From contig CANMOV010000002.1 of the NCBI GenBank assembly GCA_947499565.1, forward strand, positions 372,001 to 436,000: a stretch of DNA of 64,000 nucleotides, given 5' to 3'. A model generated the notes under the pieces. It made no database searches. It had not been told where the DNA came from and saw only the letters and a program-made list of their open reading frames with translations. This DNA is from an uncultured Croceitalea sp. Its GTDB lineage: Bacteria > Bacteroidota > Bacteroidia > Flavobacteriales > Flavobacteriaceae. A program made the translations under genes and the position numbers. Numbering within the stretch: position 1 is the stretch's first letter; each line of letters opens with the position of its first letter. Below, piece after piece: positions 17,452 to 25,546 of this stretch.

Positions 17452-18447
17452 TTAGGACTTCTTATAAAAGCTTTCTACTAGCTTGTTTTCATGGCCTTTT
17501 TGAGAATATTCCCGATAAGTAAATCCGGGATGTATGCAATAGCCCCCTGTCTCACCATTTTTATTTATTGCGATAAAACCAATTTGAAAATCTTTTCTAT
17601 CCTTGTTTTTGGCCATTATACGCTTAACGCCTTCCTCACAAGCTTCTTGTGGCGATTTTCCCTGCCGCATTAATTCCACAATTAAAAAACTACCCACGGT
17701 ACGCACCACTTCTTCACCTACGCCAGTTGCGGTAGCACCTCCAACCTCATTATCTACAAAAAGGCCAGCACCAATGATAGGGGAATCTCCTACACGTCCA
17801 GCTAATTTATACGCCATGCCGCTAGTAGTACATCCGCCGGCGATAGCTCCGTTTTTATCAATAGCCAACATTCCAATAGTGTCATGATTTTCAATATTTA
17901 TGGGAGTTTCGTATTGGGACTTTTTTTTCCATTCTAGCCATTCTTGTTTCGACTTCTCGGTTAATAAATTTACTTTTTTAAAACCTTGCTCGTAAGCAAA
18001 CTGTTCTGCACCCTTACCTGCTAAAAATATGTGAGGAGTTTTCTCCATTACCTTTCGGGCTACGGAAATAGGATTAGCTATGTTTTGCATTGCCAGTACT
18101 GATCCACAATTTGCATCCTTATCCATAATACAGGCATCTAAAGTAACGTTTCCGTCTCTATCTGGTCTTCCGCCAGTTCCAACGGTTTGGTTGTCCACAT
18201 CATTTTCCTCTACCATTACACCCTGCTCAATGGCATCTAAAGCACTGCCTCCGGAATCTAGCACTTGCCAAGCCTTTGCCGATGCATTGGCAAAATTCCA
18301 AGTACAGATAACAATCGGTTTAATAGCTTCTTGCATTGTTGCAATCTTATCCGTTTTTGTATTGTCTTTGCAAGAGGCAATAATTGGTGTTGCCATTATA
18401 CCAGCAGTACTTAAGCTAGATTTCTTTAAAAACTTACGTCTTTTCAT
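17452..18447 (-). CDS. glycosylasparaginase, Tat-exported lipoprotein-like
   Basis: N4-(beta-N-acetylglucosaminyl)-L-asparaginase, an Ntn-hydrolase that cleaves the GlcNAc-Asn bond of glycopeptides. Counting from ATG 18447 the protein has 331 aa; this start gives a clean twin-arginine signal (MKRRKFLKKSS) ending in a lipobox (IIASC, Cys26), while the longer frame adds nine residues. The autoproteolytic nucleophile is Thr190 in NHDTIGMLAID; substrate residues lie in GRVGDSPIIGAGLFVDN and TGVGEE. Export suggests breakdown of N-glycosylated substrates outside the cytoplasm, before or after uptake. It is not clustered with other glycoprotein-degrading genes. Confidence 0.92.
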   Translation of the reverse strand: MKRRKFLKKSSLSTAGIMATPIIASCKDNTKTDKIATMQEAIKPIVICTWNFANASAKAWQVLDSGGSALDAIEQGVMVEENDVDNQTVGTGGRPDRDGNVTLDACIMDKDANCGSVLAMQNIANPISVARKVMEKTPHIFLAGKGAEQFAYEQGFKKVNLLTEKSKQEWLEWKKKSQYETPINIENHDTIGMLAIDKNGAIAGGCTTSGMAYKLAGRVGDSPIIGAGLFVDNEVGGATATGVGEEVVRTVGSFLIVELMRQGKSPQEACEEGVKRIMAKNKDRKDFQIGFIAINKNGETGGYCIHPGFTYREYSQKGHENKLVESFYKKS

Positions 18448-18469
18448 ATTTTTCGTTTTTAATTGAACC

Positions 18470-18571
18470 GTCAATTCGAGTGTTCAACTTAGTTGAACGT
18501 ATCGAGAATAAGGTTAAAAAAGGCCACTGGTTCTCGATACAAAATTCTTGTAGAATTTCACTCGAACTGAC
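18470..18571. repeat. complex inverted-repeat element between asparaginase and cutC
   Basis: The outer arms GTCAATTCGAGTG (18470-18482) and CACTCGAACTGAC (18559-18571) pair with one G.T. Nested inside are GTTCAAC/GTTGAAC (18482-18498), GTATCGAGAA/TTCTCGATAC (18499-18540) and AAATTC/GAATTT (18543-18558). The result is a multi-stem cruciform of about 100 bp, typical of a mobile REP/BIME-like intergenic element. Confidence 0.75.
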
Positions 18572-18612
18572 GTAGCTTTACATATAATTTTCAAGTACCT
18601 AAATATAAGACT

Positions 18613-19335
18613 ATGCTCATTGAAGTTTGTGCGAATTCCTTAGAATCTGCTTTAAATGCTGAAAAAGCTGGTGCTGACCGGATTGAGCTTTGTTCGGAGT
18701 TAGGTGTTGGCGGAATTACACCTTCTTTTGGGTTGATTTCTGCAGTTAAAGAAAAATTAACAATTCCTATTCATGTATTAATTCGCCCTAGAAGTGGTCA
18801 TTTTACATACACAGATACCGAATTTGAAGTGGTATTAAATGATATAAAATTTTGTAAAAAAATTGGTGTTGATGGAATTGTATCTGGAGTTTTAAATGCG
18901 GATGCTACTCTAGATATAGCAAGAACTAAACAACTGGTTACACTATCTAAATCGTTACATTTTACTTTTCATAGGGCTTTTGACTGGCTTCCGAATCCAA
19001 AAGAAGCCCTACAGGAGTTAGAAGCTATAGGAGTAGATACGATTTTAACTTCCGGAAAACACTTAACAGCAGAAAATGGGATTAATTTGTTATCAGAATT
19101 AAATACGGTTGCTAAAAAAAGTATTATAATGGCAGGAGCGGGTGTAAATCAAGGTAATGTAAATAAGTTTAGTGAAATTGGTTTAAGAGCTGTGCATCTT
19201 TCTGGGACCACTTTTGGGAATGAAGTTTCTATGAATCGTAAAATACCTATGAACTCTCAAAAACACTTAGAAGAACATCAAATTGCTGTAACTAATGTGG
19301 ACATTATTCGTCAAATTGTTCAGAGCGTTAAATAA
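18613..19335 (+). CDS. cutC: CutC family protein
   Basis: 240-aa TIM-barrel protein of the CutC family. Typical blocks are MLIEVCANSLESALNAEKAGADRIELCSELGVGG, IPIHVLIRPRSGHFTYTDTE and FHRAFDWLPNPKEAL, then ILTSG and IIMAGAGVN. CutC was linked to copper homeostasis in E. coli, but its enzymatic function is unsettled, so the role here is uncertain. Full length; its start follows the repeat element by about 40 nt. The adjacent asparaginase gene is divergent, so the two share an upstream region. Confidence 0.9.
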   Translation: MLIEVCANSLESALNAEKAGADRIELCSELGVGGITPSFGLISAVKEKLTIPIHVLIRPRSGHFTYTDTEFEVVLNDIKFCKKIGVDGIVSGVLNADATLDIARTKQLVTLSKSLHFTFHRAFDWLPNPKEALQELEAIGVDTILTSGKHLTAENGINLLSELNTVAKKSIIMAGAGVNQGNVNKFSEIGLRAVHLSGTTFGNEVSMNRKIPMNSQKHLEEHQIAVTNVDIIRQIVQSVK

Positions 19336-19391
19336 ATTCCAAAAGCTGCTCGTACTTTTTTCAGAAAAAATAGCTTTGTAAAAAAATATAC

Positions 19392-20627
19392 ATGTCTCGA
19401 TTTCTTATCATTTTATGCATTATTTATATAATTCTTGCTGTCTATGGCTTTCAAGGATTTAGAACCTTGTTTAAGAATCAGTGGGTTCAAATAGGGTACG
19501 TTGTTCTGTTTCTTGGGGCTTTGTCTCTTTTTATAATTAAAGTATTGCAGTATGTTCCTGGAAAGGCGTTGCAGTCAGGAACAGCTATTGCCGGAGGGGT
19601 ATTCTTCTCTTTTCTAATGTTTGCATTAGTGCTAGGCTTTTTTCTTTTAATGGAAGATTTAGTGCGTCTTTTCACATTTGGCTACAATAAAATTAATGGA
19701 CTAGCAGAAGGAAATACCAACTATTTTCCTTCTCGGAGGAAGTTCGTGAGCACAATAGGTTTAGGCTTAGCAGCATTACCATTTGGTGCGTTGTTGTATG
19801 GCATGTATAAAGGGAAGTACAATTATAAAGTTCTTAAGTATGAATTGGAGTTTGATGATTTGCCAGATGCTTTTGATGGTTATCAAATAACTCAAATTTC
19901 CGATGTGCATAGCGGAAGTTTTGATAATCATAAGAAAGTTGCTTACGGAATTGATTTAATCAATGAGCAAAAAAGTGATGTGATTTTATTCACCGGTGAT
20001 ATGGTAAACAATAAAACAGAAGAGATGGAACCTTGGGCAGATTTGTTTGCTACATTAAGTGCTAAAGATGGTGTTTATTCTGTTTTAGGGAATCATGATT
20101 ATGGAGATTATATTGGTTGGGAGAGTGATGAAGCCAAAGAAAAGAATCTACAAGAATTGAAAGACCTACAGAAGAACATGGGTTTTGACCTGTTGTTGGA
20201 TTCTCACAGATACCTCGAAAGGGATGGTGAGAAAATAGCATTGCTTGGTGTTGAAAACTGGGGTAGAGGAAGATTTAAAAAAGCTGGAGATTTGGAGCGA
20301 GCAAAAAAGGGTATACATAAGGATGACTTTAAAATTTTGATGAGCCATGATCCTTCCCATTGGGAGGATGTTGTTATTAATGACGATTACCATTTTCACT
20401 TGACTTTAAGCGGACATACCCATGGGATGCAGTTTGGGGTGGAGATTCCAGGATTTATAAAATGGAGCCCTGTAAAATGGCGCTACAAATATTGGGCTGG
20501 AGTATATAAAGAATTGGGACAATTTATTAATGTGAATAGAGGTTTTGGGTTTATTGGATATCCTGGACGCTTTGGAATTTGGCCTGAAATTTCGGTCATT
20601 ACCCTAAAAAAGAAAGGTTTAACGTGA
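19392..20627 (+). CDS. membrane-anchored metallophosphoesterase
   Basis: 411-aa calcineurin-like phosphoesterase. Four hydrophobic segments occupy about residues 1-155 (near 2-20, 35-54, 66-88 and 115-137). The catalytic domain follows, with the full metal-binding set: QISDVHSG, LFTGDMVNN, LGNHDYGDY, MSHDPSHW and LSGHTHGMQFG. The arrangement resembles the YkuE/YaeI branch, which acts on lipid-linked pyrophosphates in some bacteria; the substrate here is not established. A TAGCTTTG element (19371-19378) lies just upstream, without a clear -33. Confidence 0.88.
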   Translation: MSRFLIILCIIYIILAVYGFQGFRTLFKNQWVQIGYVVLFLGALSLFIIKVLQYVPGKALQSGTAIAGGVFFSFLMFALVLGFFLLMEDLVRLFTFGYNKINGLAEGNTNYFPSRRKFVSTIGLGLAALPFGALLYGMYKGKYNYKVLKYELEFDDLPDAFDGYQITQISDVHSGSFDNHKKVAYGIDLINEQKSDVILFTGDMVNNKTEEMEPWADLFATLSAKDGVYSVLGNHDYGDYIGWESDEAKEKNLQELKDLQKNMGFDLLLDSHRYLERDGEKIALLGVENWGRGRFKKAGDLERAKKGIHKDDFKILMSHDPSHWEDVVINDDYHFHLTLSGHTHGMQFGVEIPGFIKWSPVKWRYKYWAGVYKELGQFINVNRGFGFIGYPGRFGIWPEISVITLKKKGLT

Positions 20628-20661
20628 ATTTAACCTTAAATCAGGGTTGTAAAGCATTGAC

Positions 20662-20696
20662 TTGATGCATTACTTTAACAAATTTTCTTACTTTTG
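20662..20696 (+). promoter_or_regulatory. weak promoter candidate for the thioredoxin-like gene
   Basis: TTG (20662-20664) and TACTTTTG (20689-20696) are 24 nt apart, slightly longer than the usual 17-23. The -7 match is exact, the -33 assignment uncertain. Confidence 0.45.
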
Positions 20697-20719
20697 ATTC
20701 GAAACATAACCTATTTGCC

Positions 20720-21019
20720 ATGTCTAAATTTGGTGAACTTATAGACTTACATATTCCAGTATTATTAGATTTTTATGCTGACTGGAACGAACAATCAACT
20801 TCAATGCATCCTGTTCTTAGGGATGTCGCTGCAGCACTTGGTGACAAGGGCAAGGTAATAAAGATTGATGTTGACAAGAATAAAGAACTTTCACAAGCAC
20901 TTCGCATCAAAGGACTACCCACCTTAATGATTTATAAAAAAGGTGAAATGGTTTGGCGACAAAGTGGTGAGCAAGATGCCAATACGCTTATTGGTATCCT
21001 TAGTGAATACACTAGCTAG
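20720..21019 (+). CDS. thioredoxin-fold protein lacking the CXXC active site
   Basis: 99-aa protein with the complete thioredoxin outline: LLDFYADW (15-22), KVIKIDVDKNKELSQALRIKGLPTLMIYKKGE with the cis-proline, and a C-terminal helix. The redox motif WCGPC is replaced by WNEQS (22-26); the protein has no cysteine at all. It cannot work as a disulfide oxidoreductase and is more likely a binding or assembly factor, as for other redox-inactive thioredoxin-fold proteins. The partner is unknown. Confidence 0.85.
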   Translation: MSKFGELIDLHIPVLLDFYADWNEQSTSMHPVLRDVAAALGDKGKVIKIDVDKNKELSQALRIKGLPTLMIYKKGEMVWRQSGEQDANTLIGILSEYTS

Positions 21020-21027
21020 AGATTTCT

Positions 21028-21180
21028 ATTAGTAAACTACCTCGATGTAGGTATACCAGGCATTCGTTTGAAAACAAACTTTTAATTTCGAGGCAAGCCT
21101 CGGGGTATTATACCCTTTGGCGGTGCCAATAGAATTTCGTTACGTCACTTTTATTCGTAAAGACTAAGTGAATATCCTAT
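21028..21180. repeat. multi-palindrome intergenic region (convergent)
   Basis: Several short palindromes follow one another: GGTATACC (21050-21057), GTTTG/CAAAC (21066-21079), CGAGGCAAGCCTCG (21089-21102) and GGTATTATACC (21104-21114). The region lies between convergent genes and may combine a terminator with a dispersed repeat. No coding frame is supported. Confidence 0.55.
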
Positions 21181-21185
21181 TGTTG

Positions 21186-24100
21186 CTACTCAATTAAAGA
21201 ACTATCTTCAATTGCCGGAATGGTATCTAAAGGTATGGTATCTTGCATATCTGGGTCATCACTAGGCGGTTCACTTAAATATTCTTGGTCTTCTTCTCCA
21301 ATAAATTGCGTGAATTTATCAATGTACTCATTGAAAATTAAAGTCTCCTTTTCTGCAAAATCCCTGTCACGATTCCTAATTAGAATGTCGATATTTCTGC
21401 GGTAGGCTTCCATATCTGTAAGAATATCATCAATCTTATTGTATTGCTCGTCTAAAGGAATACCTGCGTAATATTCTAGGCGTTCTTGGTAAACGGTTCT
21501 AAGCTTTCCAAAAAGTTCACGTGCTTTCTGTTGATTGCCAACTTTATAATAACCGTCCACAAAAGGTTCTACAAAAGCATAAAAACCATAGTGTTCAAAG
21601 GGTACATTGGTCATGGCAATATTAATGGTCTTTTTGGCTTCATCAATTTTATTTTCTGCCAACTGTGTTTCCATTAGACGCGCTAAATTACCTCTAAACG
21701 AGAGTCCTTGCGAACGGGTTTGAGGGTCATGATAGATATCTGAACTTGCGGCATTGCCCCATTCCCAACCGTCTACAATGTCTTCCATTAAATCACTATC
21801 AATACGACCCATTTCATATGGACTTTCATTTTCAGTTTTAATAGGGACTAATTTGTATACAAGACCATCTAATTGTAAATAGTCTTTCATCCAAATATAT
21901 TCTGCATTATCAAAACTTCCGCCGGAGAAATAGATAGGCCTTTCCCAATTGTTATTGGCGATGATATCCAACATTAAAATACGGTTTTTGGGTAACGCAC
22001 TTTTTGGAAGTTCAATATCTATATAATCTAAAATTAAATCGGCATCTTTTTGCTTTACCAAACCGCTTGCTAAAACATTCTGCTTGTTAACCGGAATTCG
22101 GATTTTGTTTGTAGGATAATAAACAATATCCAAATTGCTTTCAGAGTAAGCATTTAAATCTCCGCCGCCTTTTTCTACAATAAATCGGAATTTTGTCTGT
22201 GCGTTGTCACTTTCTATCCAATTCATAAAATCTTTAATGCTCCATCTGCTTTCTGAAATGGCCTTGCCAAATACTTCATCAACTTTTTGATAGTATACCG
22301 CATCTCTTGTGCCATAGCTATACTTATTATGAGTTAGTTGTGAAGGTATAGGGTCACTCTCATAGGCTTTTCGTTTCATTTGGTCTATGTACCAATCAGT
22401 AGCGAAAAGACTGGTATTTACTACACGAACGTCTGTACGGTATTCTTCAATTTCTTGCACATACCATAATGGAAATGTATCATTATCACCAATAGTAAAG
22501 AGAATAGCTCCAGCATCTTCTTGACAAGATGCTAAATAGGCTTTTGCAGTTGAATTTGCGGTATATCTGCCAGAACGATCATGATCATCCCAATTTTGGT
22601 ATGCCATTAATAAAGGAACTGCTAGTATGCATAAAACGGTAACTACCGGCGCAGATAACTTAGGTTTTAATAATTTTTTAACCTCTTCAAAAAGCCCATA
22701 AACACCTAAACCAATCCAAAGTGCAAAAATATAGAATGAACCAACCAAGGAATAGTCTCTTTCTCTAGGCTGAAAAACATATGGATTTGTATAAAATTGA
22801 ATTGCAATACCCGTGAACATAAAGAAAACAAAGAATGCCCAAAACTGTTTTGGATTTCTAGAGATTTGAAAAACAAGACCTATAATTCCTAAAAGCAAGG
22901 GCAGAAAGAAATAGGTGTTTCTTGCCTTGTTATCCAAAACATCACTTGGAAGATTCTCTTGGCTGCCTAATCTTAAACTATCAACAAAAGGAATCCCACT
23001 GAGCCAATGTCCATTATCATCATACCTTCCTTGTACATCATTTTGTCTTCCAACAAAATTCCACATAAAATAGCGCATGTACATATAACCAAATTGGAAT
23101 TCGAACATGTATTTAATGTTCTGTCCTAGCGAAGGGGGTAAAACTTCTATATACTCACTAAAGCTTCTTAAAAACTGTATGTACTGTTCGGTGTCAATTT
23201 CTCCTTGTGCATTTAATTCTCTAAACTGTTTTACGGCATCGCGTAATTGATTGTCAGAAATATAACGTGGTTTTATTTTAAAATCCAATCGGTCAAAATA
23301 GCGCATGTAGTTTTCCGCATGTTGGTCACTCCACAGTCGAGGTAAAAGACCTACATGTTTGTCATTTGGTCCCTGTAGTGCATTTTTGTACTTATTTACG
23401 ATTACGTATTTGCCAAGCTTTTTATCTTTCTCGTATTTAGGTTTATCATCTTTATCTTCTCCCGCAGGAGCAAAAGTATCTGAGTAGTATGCGCCATAAA
23501 ACGGACTTTCCACACCGGGGTATTGTTCTCGATTGTAATATGCTAATAAGGAACGTGCATCCTCAGGGTTATTTTCATTAACTACAGTTTGCGAATTTGC
23601 TCGTATTGGCAACATTAGCCATGAGGAGAAGCCAAGAATTAAAAACATAAAACATAGCACAATGGTATTTGCTGTTTGGTAGTTGTTCTTTCTTGTATAG
23701 CGAAGTGCAAAGTAAAAGACTCCAATGAAGAGTAGTCCCATGATAATAGAACCGGAGTTAAACGGTAAGCCTACTTCATTAATAAAGAACACTTCACTCC
23801 ATCCAAAGACTTTAAGTACATAGGTCAATGAAAATTTATAAACTAACATCAATATGGCTACAACAATGATATTGGCTAGCAGAAAATTCTTGACCGTGGT
23901 CTTTTTGTATTTCTTAAAGAAGTATAGTAAACCTATGGAAGGAATTGCTAAAAAGCCCATAAATTGAATTCCAAATGTAAGTCCTACCACAAAACAAATA
24001 AGGAGTAGCCATCTATTGCCTCTAACATCTTCAAGGGTGTCTGTCCATTTTAAGCCTAACCATAGCAATAATGCCATTATTAAACTGGCCATAGCATATA

Positions 24101-24542
24101 CTTCCGTTTCTACGGCATTAAACCAGAAACTATCAGAAAAAGTAAAGGCTAGAGAACCTACTAGACCGCTTCCTAGAACAGCAATTGCATTGCTGTTCGA
24201 TAGACTTGCTTTTTTAACAATTAGCTTTCTTGTTAGATTCGTAATGGTCCAGAACATAAAAAGTACTGTAAATGCACTTGAAACTATAGAAACTGCATTA
24301 ACCATTAAGGCTACCTTACTAGTATCACCAAAAGCAAACATGGAAAAGAATGCTCCAATCATTTGCAATAAAGGTGCCCCAGGAGGGTGACCAACTTGAA
24401 GTTTTGCTGAGGTGGTAATATATTCCCCCGCATCCCAAAAGCTACCAGTAGGTTCAACGGTTAAACAATAAGTTATAAATGCAATTGAAAAAGCAACCCA
24501 ACCTAAAATGGTGTCCCATTTCTCAAATTTTTCTGCAAACAT
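21186..24542 (-). CDS. DUF2723 polytopic membrane protein, GT-C-like
   Basis: 1118-aa protein with about a dozen transmembrane segments in residues 1-620, followed by a large soluble C-terminal part with helical repeats (about 950-1080) and an acidic tail. The first loop contains FWDAGEYITTSAKLQVGHPPGAPL, the DUF2723 signature, with an acidic pair positioned like that of GT-C glycosyltransferases. Eukaryotic TMEM260 is an O-mannosyltransferase related to this family, so a role in protein O-glycosylation is plausible but unproven. Monocistronic; a weak TTTATTTG element lies about 40 nt upstream. Confidence 0.85.
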   Translation of the reverse strand: MFAEKFEKWDTILGWVAFSIAFITYCLTVEPTGSFWDAGEYITTSAKLQVGHPPGAPLLQMIGAFFSMFAFGDTSKVALMVNAVSIVSSAFTVLFMFWTITNLTRKLIVKKASLSNSNAIAVLGSGLVGSLAFTFSDSFWFNAVETEVYAMASLIMALLLWLGLKWTDTLEDVRGNRWLLLICFVVGLTFGIQFMGFLAIPSIGLLYFFKKYKKTTVKNFLLANIIVVAILMLVYKFSLTYVLKVFGWSEVFFINEVGLPFNSGSIIMGLLFIGVFYFALRYTRKNNYQTANTIVLCFMFLILGFSSWLMLPIRANSQTVVNENNPEDARSLLAYYNREQYPGVESPFYGAYYSDTFAPAGEDKDDKPKYEKDKKLGKYVIVNKYKNALQGPNDKHVGLLPRLWSDQHAENYMRYFDRLDFKIKPRYISDNQLRDAVKQFRELNAQGEIDTEQYIQFLRSFSEYIEVLPPSLGQNIKYMFEFQFGYMYMRYFMWNFVGRQNDVQGRYDDNGHWLSGIPFVDSLRLGSQENLPSDVLDNKARNTYFFLPLLLGIIGLVFQISRNPKQFWAFFVFFMFTGIAIQFYTNPYVFQPRERDYSLVGSFYIFALWIGLGVYGLFEEVKKLLKPKLSAPVVTVLCILAVPLLMAYQNWDDHDRSGRYTANSTAKAYLASCQEDAGAILFTIGDNDTFPLWYVQEIEEYRTDVRVVNTSLFATDWYIDQMKRKAYESDPIPSQLTHNKYSYGTRDAVYYQKVDEVFGKAISESRWSIKDFMNWIESDNAQTKFRFIVEKGGGDLNAYSESNLDIVYYPTNKIRIPVNKQNVLASGLVKQKDADLILDYIDIELPKSALPKNRILMLDIIANNNWERPIYFSGGSFDNAEYIWMKDYLQLDGLVYKLVPIKTENESPYEMGRIDSDLMEDIVDGWEWGNAASSDIYHDPQTRSQGLSFRGNLARLMETQLAENKIDEAKKTINIAMTNVPFEHYGFYAFVEPFVDGYYKVGNQQKARELFGKLRTVYQERLEYYAGIPLDEQYNKIDDILTDMEAYRRNIDILIRNRDRDFAEKETLIFNEYIDKFTQFIGEEDQEYLSEPPSDDPDMQDTIPLDTIPAIEDSSLIE

Positions 24543-24662
24543 GTAGTACGTACTTTACGAATTGGGGCGAAATTACCAAATAAAAAAGAGATGTATAGGC
24601 AATTTTCAAAAACCTTTAACATGAATATTGCTTAGTTTTAGTTCTAATTGTGACGAATTTAT

Positions 24663-24692
24663 TTGGCGAAACAAAAGTTTGTTTTAAATTTG
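24663..24692 (+). promoter_or_regulatory. promoter for tRNA-Gln
   Basis: TTG (24663-24665), a 19-nt spacer and TAAATTTG (24685-24692) match the Bacteroidetes consensus exactly. The mature tRNA begins 43 nt downstream of the -7 box. Confidence 0.8.
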
Positions 24693-24734
24693 CACCCTCT
24701 AAATACCGAATGCAAGTTTGGTTAGAGTAGGCAC

Positions 24735-24805
24735 TGGCCCATGGTGTAATTGGCAACACTCCGGTTTTTGGTACCGTCATTCAAGGTTCGAGTCCTTGTG
24801 GGCCA
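24735..24805 (+). tRNA. tRNA-Gln (anticodon TTG)
   Basis: 71 nt fold as a tRNA: acceptor TGGCCCA/TGGGCCA, D-stem GTGT/ACAC, anticodon stem with loop TTTTGGT (anticodon TTG), and T-arm AAGG-TTCGAGT-CCTT. No CCA is encoded. A terminator follows, and the last 16 nt of the gene plus three flanking bases are repeated 112 bp downstream. Confidence 0.95.
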
Positions 24806-24920
24806 ACAAAGTTTAACTAATTCCGATGTCTTTTTGATGTCGGATTTTTTCTTTTTAAGAATAGCTTAAGACGAGAAGTTTATCCTGAGCGTAGTCGAAG
24901 GGAGTCCTTGTGGGCCAACA
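24790..24920. repeat. direct repeat of the tRNA-Gln 3' end (att-like scar)
   Basis: The 19-nt sequence GAGTCCTTGTGGGCCAACA occurs at 24790-24808 (tRNA 3' end and flank) and again, identical, at 24902-24920. The 93 nt between hold the tRNA terminator and a REP-like motif CCTGAGCGTAGTCGAAGG (24885-24901). Duplicated tRNA 3' ends mark integration sites; no integrase or cargo remains, so this would be an excision scar or the relic of a second tRNA copy. Confidence 0.7.
24822..24850 (+). terminator. terminator after tRNA-Gln
   Basis: TCCGATGTC pairs with GATGTCGGA (9 bp with two G.T pairs) around a T5 loop and is followed by T6. Confidence 0.75.
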
Positions 24921-24976
24921 GAATAAGCTAAAAATCCTGACTTAATTGTTGGGATTTTTTGTTTTGGTGTTCAATT

Positions 24977-25006
24977 TTGCAAACTATATAATTCATTGTA
25001 TATTTG
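24977..25006 (+). promoter_or_regulatory. promoter of the rimP-nusA-infB operon
   Basis: TTG (24977-24979), a 19-nt spacer and TATATTTG (24999-25006) match the consensus fully. The leader to the rimP ATG is about 60 nt and contains a strong hairpin. Confidence 0.85.
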
Positions 25007-25034
25007 CACCACTGAGCGGATATTAAGTATTCAT

Positions 25035-25055
25035 GAGGGGACTTCGAGTCCCCTC
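25035..25055 (+). promoter_or_regulatory. leader hairpin of rimP-nusA-infB, attenuator candidate
   Basis: GAGGGGACT-TCG-AGTCCCCTC is a 9-bp perfect GC-rich stem followed by TTTTAG, located in the 5' untranslated region 17 nt before the rimP ATG. It resembles an intrinsic terminator with a short T-run, so it could attenuate an operon that encodes the termination factor NusA. Confidence 0.55.
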
Positions 25056-25072
25056 TTTTAGTACTAAGATTT

Positions 25073-25534
25073 ATGTTTAAGGATAAGGTTACAGCGCTTT
25101 TAAATAAAGCATTAGAAGAGAACAAATCACTTTTCTTAATAGACTTCACGATAGATGGAGGTAATAAAATAAGAGTGATTTTGGATGGTGATGAAGGTGT
25201 AAATCTTAGCGATTGTATGGCAGTTAGCAGGGCTATTGAACATAATTTGGATAGGGAAGAAGAAGATTTTTCTTTGGAAGTTACATCAGCTGGCGCAACA
25301 ACGCCGCTAGTACTTCCCCGACAGTATAAAAAGAATATTGGTAGAAAGTTAGAAGTTAAGACCTTGGAAGAAACATTTGAAGGCAATTTAACTGCTACTA
25401 CAGAAGAGTCTATTACCCTAGAGTGGAAGGCTCGGGAACCTAAACCAATTGGTAAGGGTAAGCATACGGTTCAGAAAAAGGAAGAAATTGTTTTTTCTGA
25501 TATAAAAGAGGCAAAAGTTGTATTAAAATTTTAA
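25073..25534 (+). CDS. rimP: ribosome maturation factor RimP
   Basis: 153-aa RimP, needed for 30S subunit maturation. Recognisable are FLIDFTIDGGNKIRVILDGDEGVNLSDCMAVSRAIEHNL, YSL-like SLEVTSAGATTPLVLPRQYKKNIGRKLEVK and the C-terminal SH3-like domain ending in DIKEAKVVLKF. First gene of the widely conserved rimP-nusA-infB operon; nusA starts 12 nt after its stop. Confidence 0.93.
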   Translation: MFKDKVTALLNKALEENKSLFLIDFTIDGGNKIRVILDGDEGVNLSDCMAVSRAIEHNLDREEEDFSLEVTSAGATTPLVLPRQYKKNIGRKLEVKTLEETFEGNLTATTEESITLEWKAREPKPIGKGKHTVQKKEEIVFSDIKEAKVVLKF

Positions 25535-25546
25535 ATGTAGACCAGA

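Noticed and set aside
24928..25386. 152-codon frame on the minus strand opposite rimP
   Set aside because: It runs antisense through rimP, which has a clear family match and promoter; the translation has no recognisable motif.
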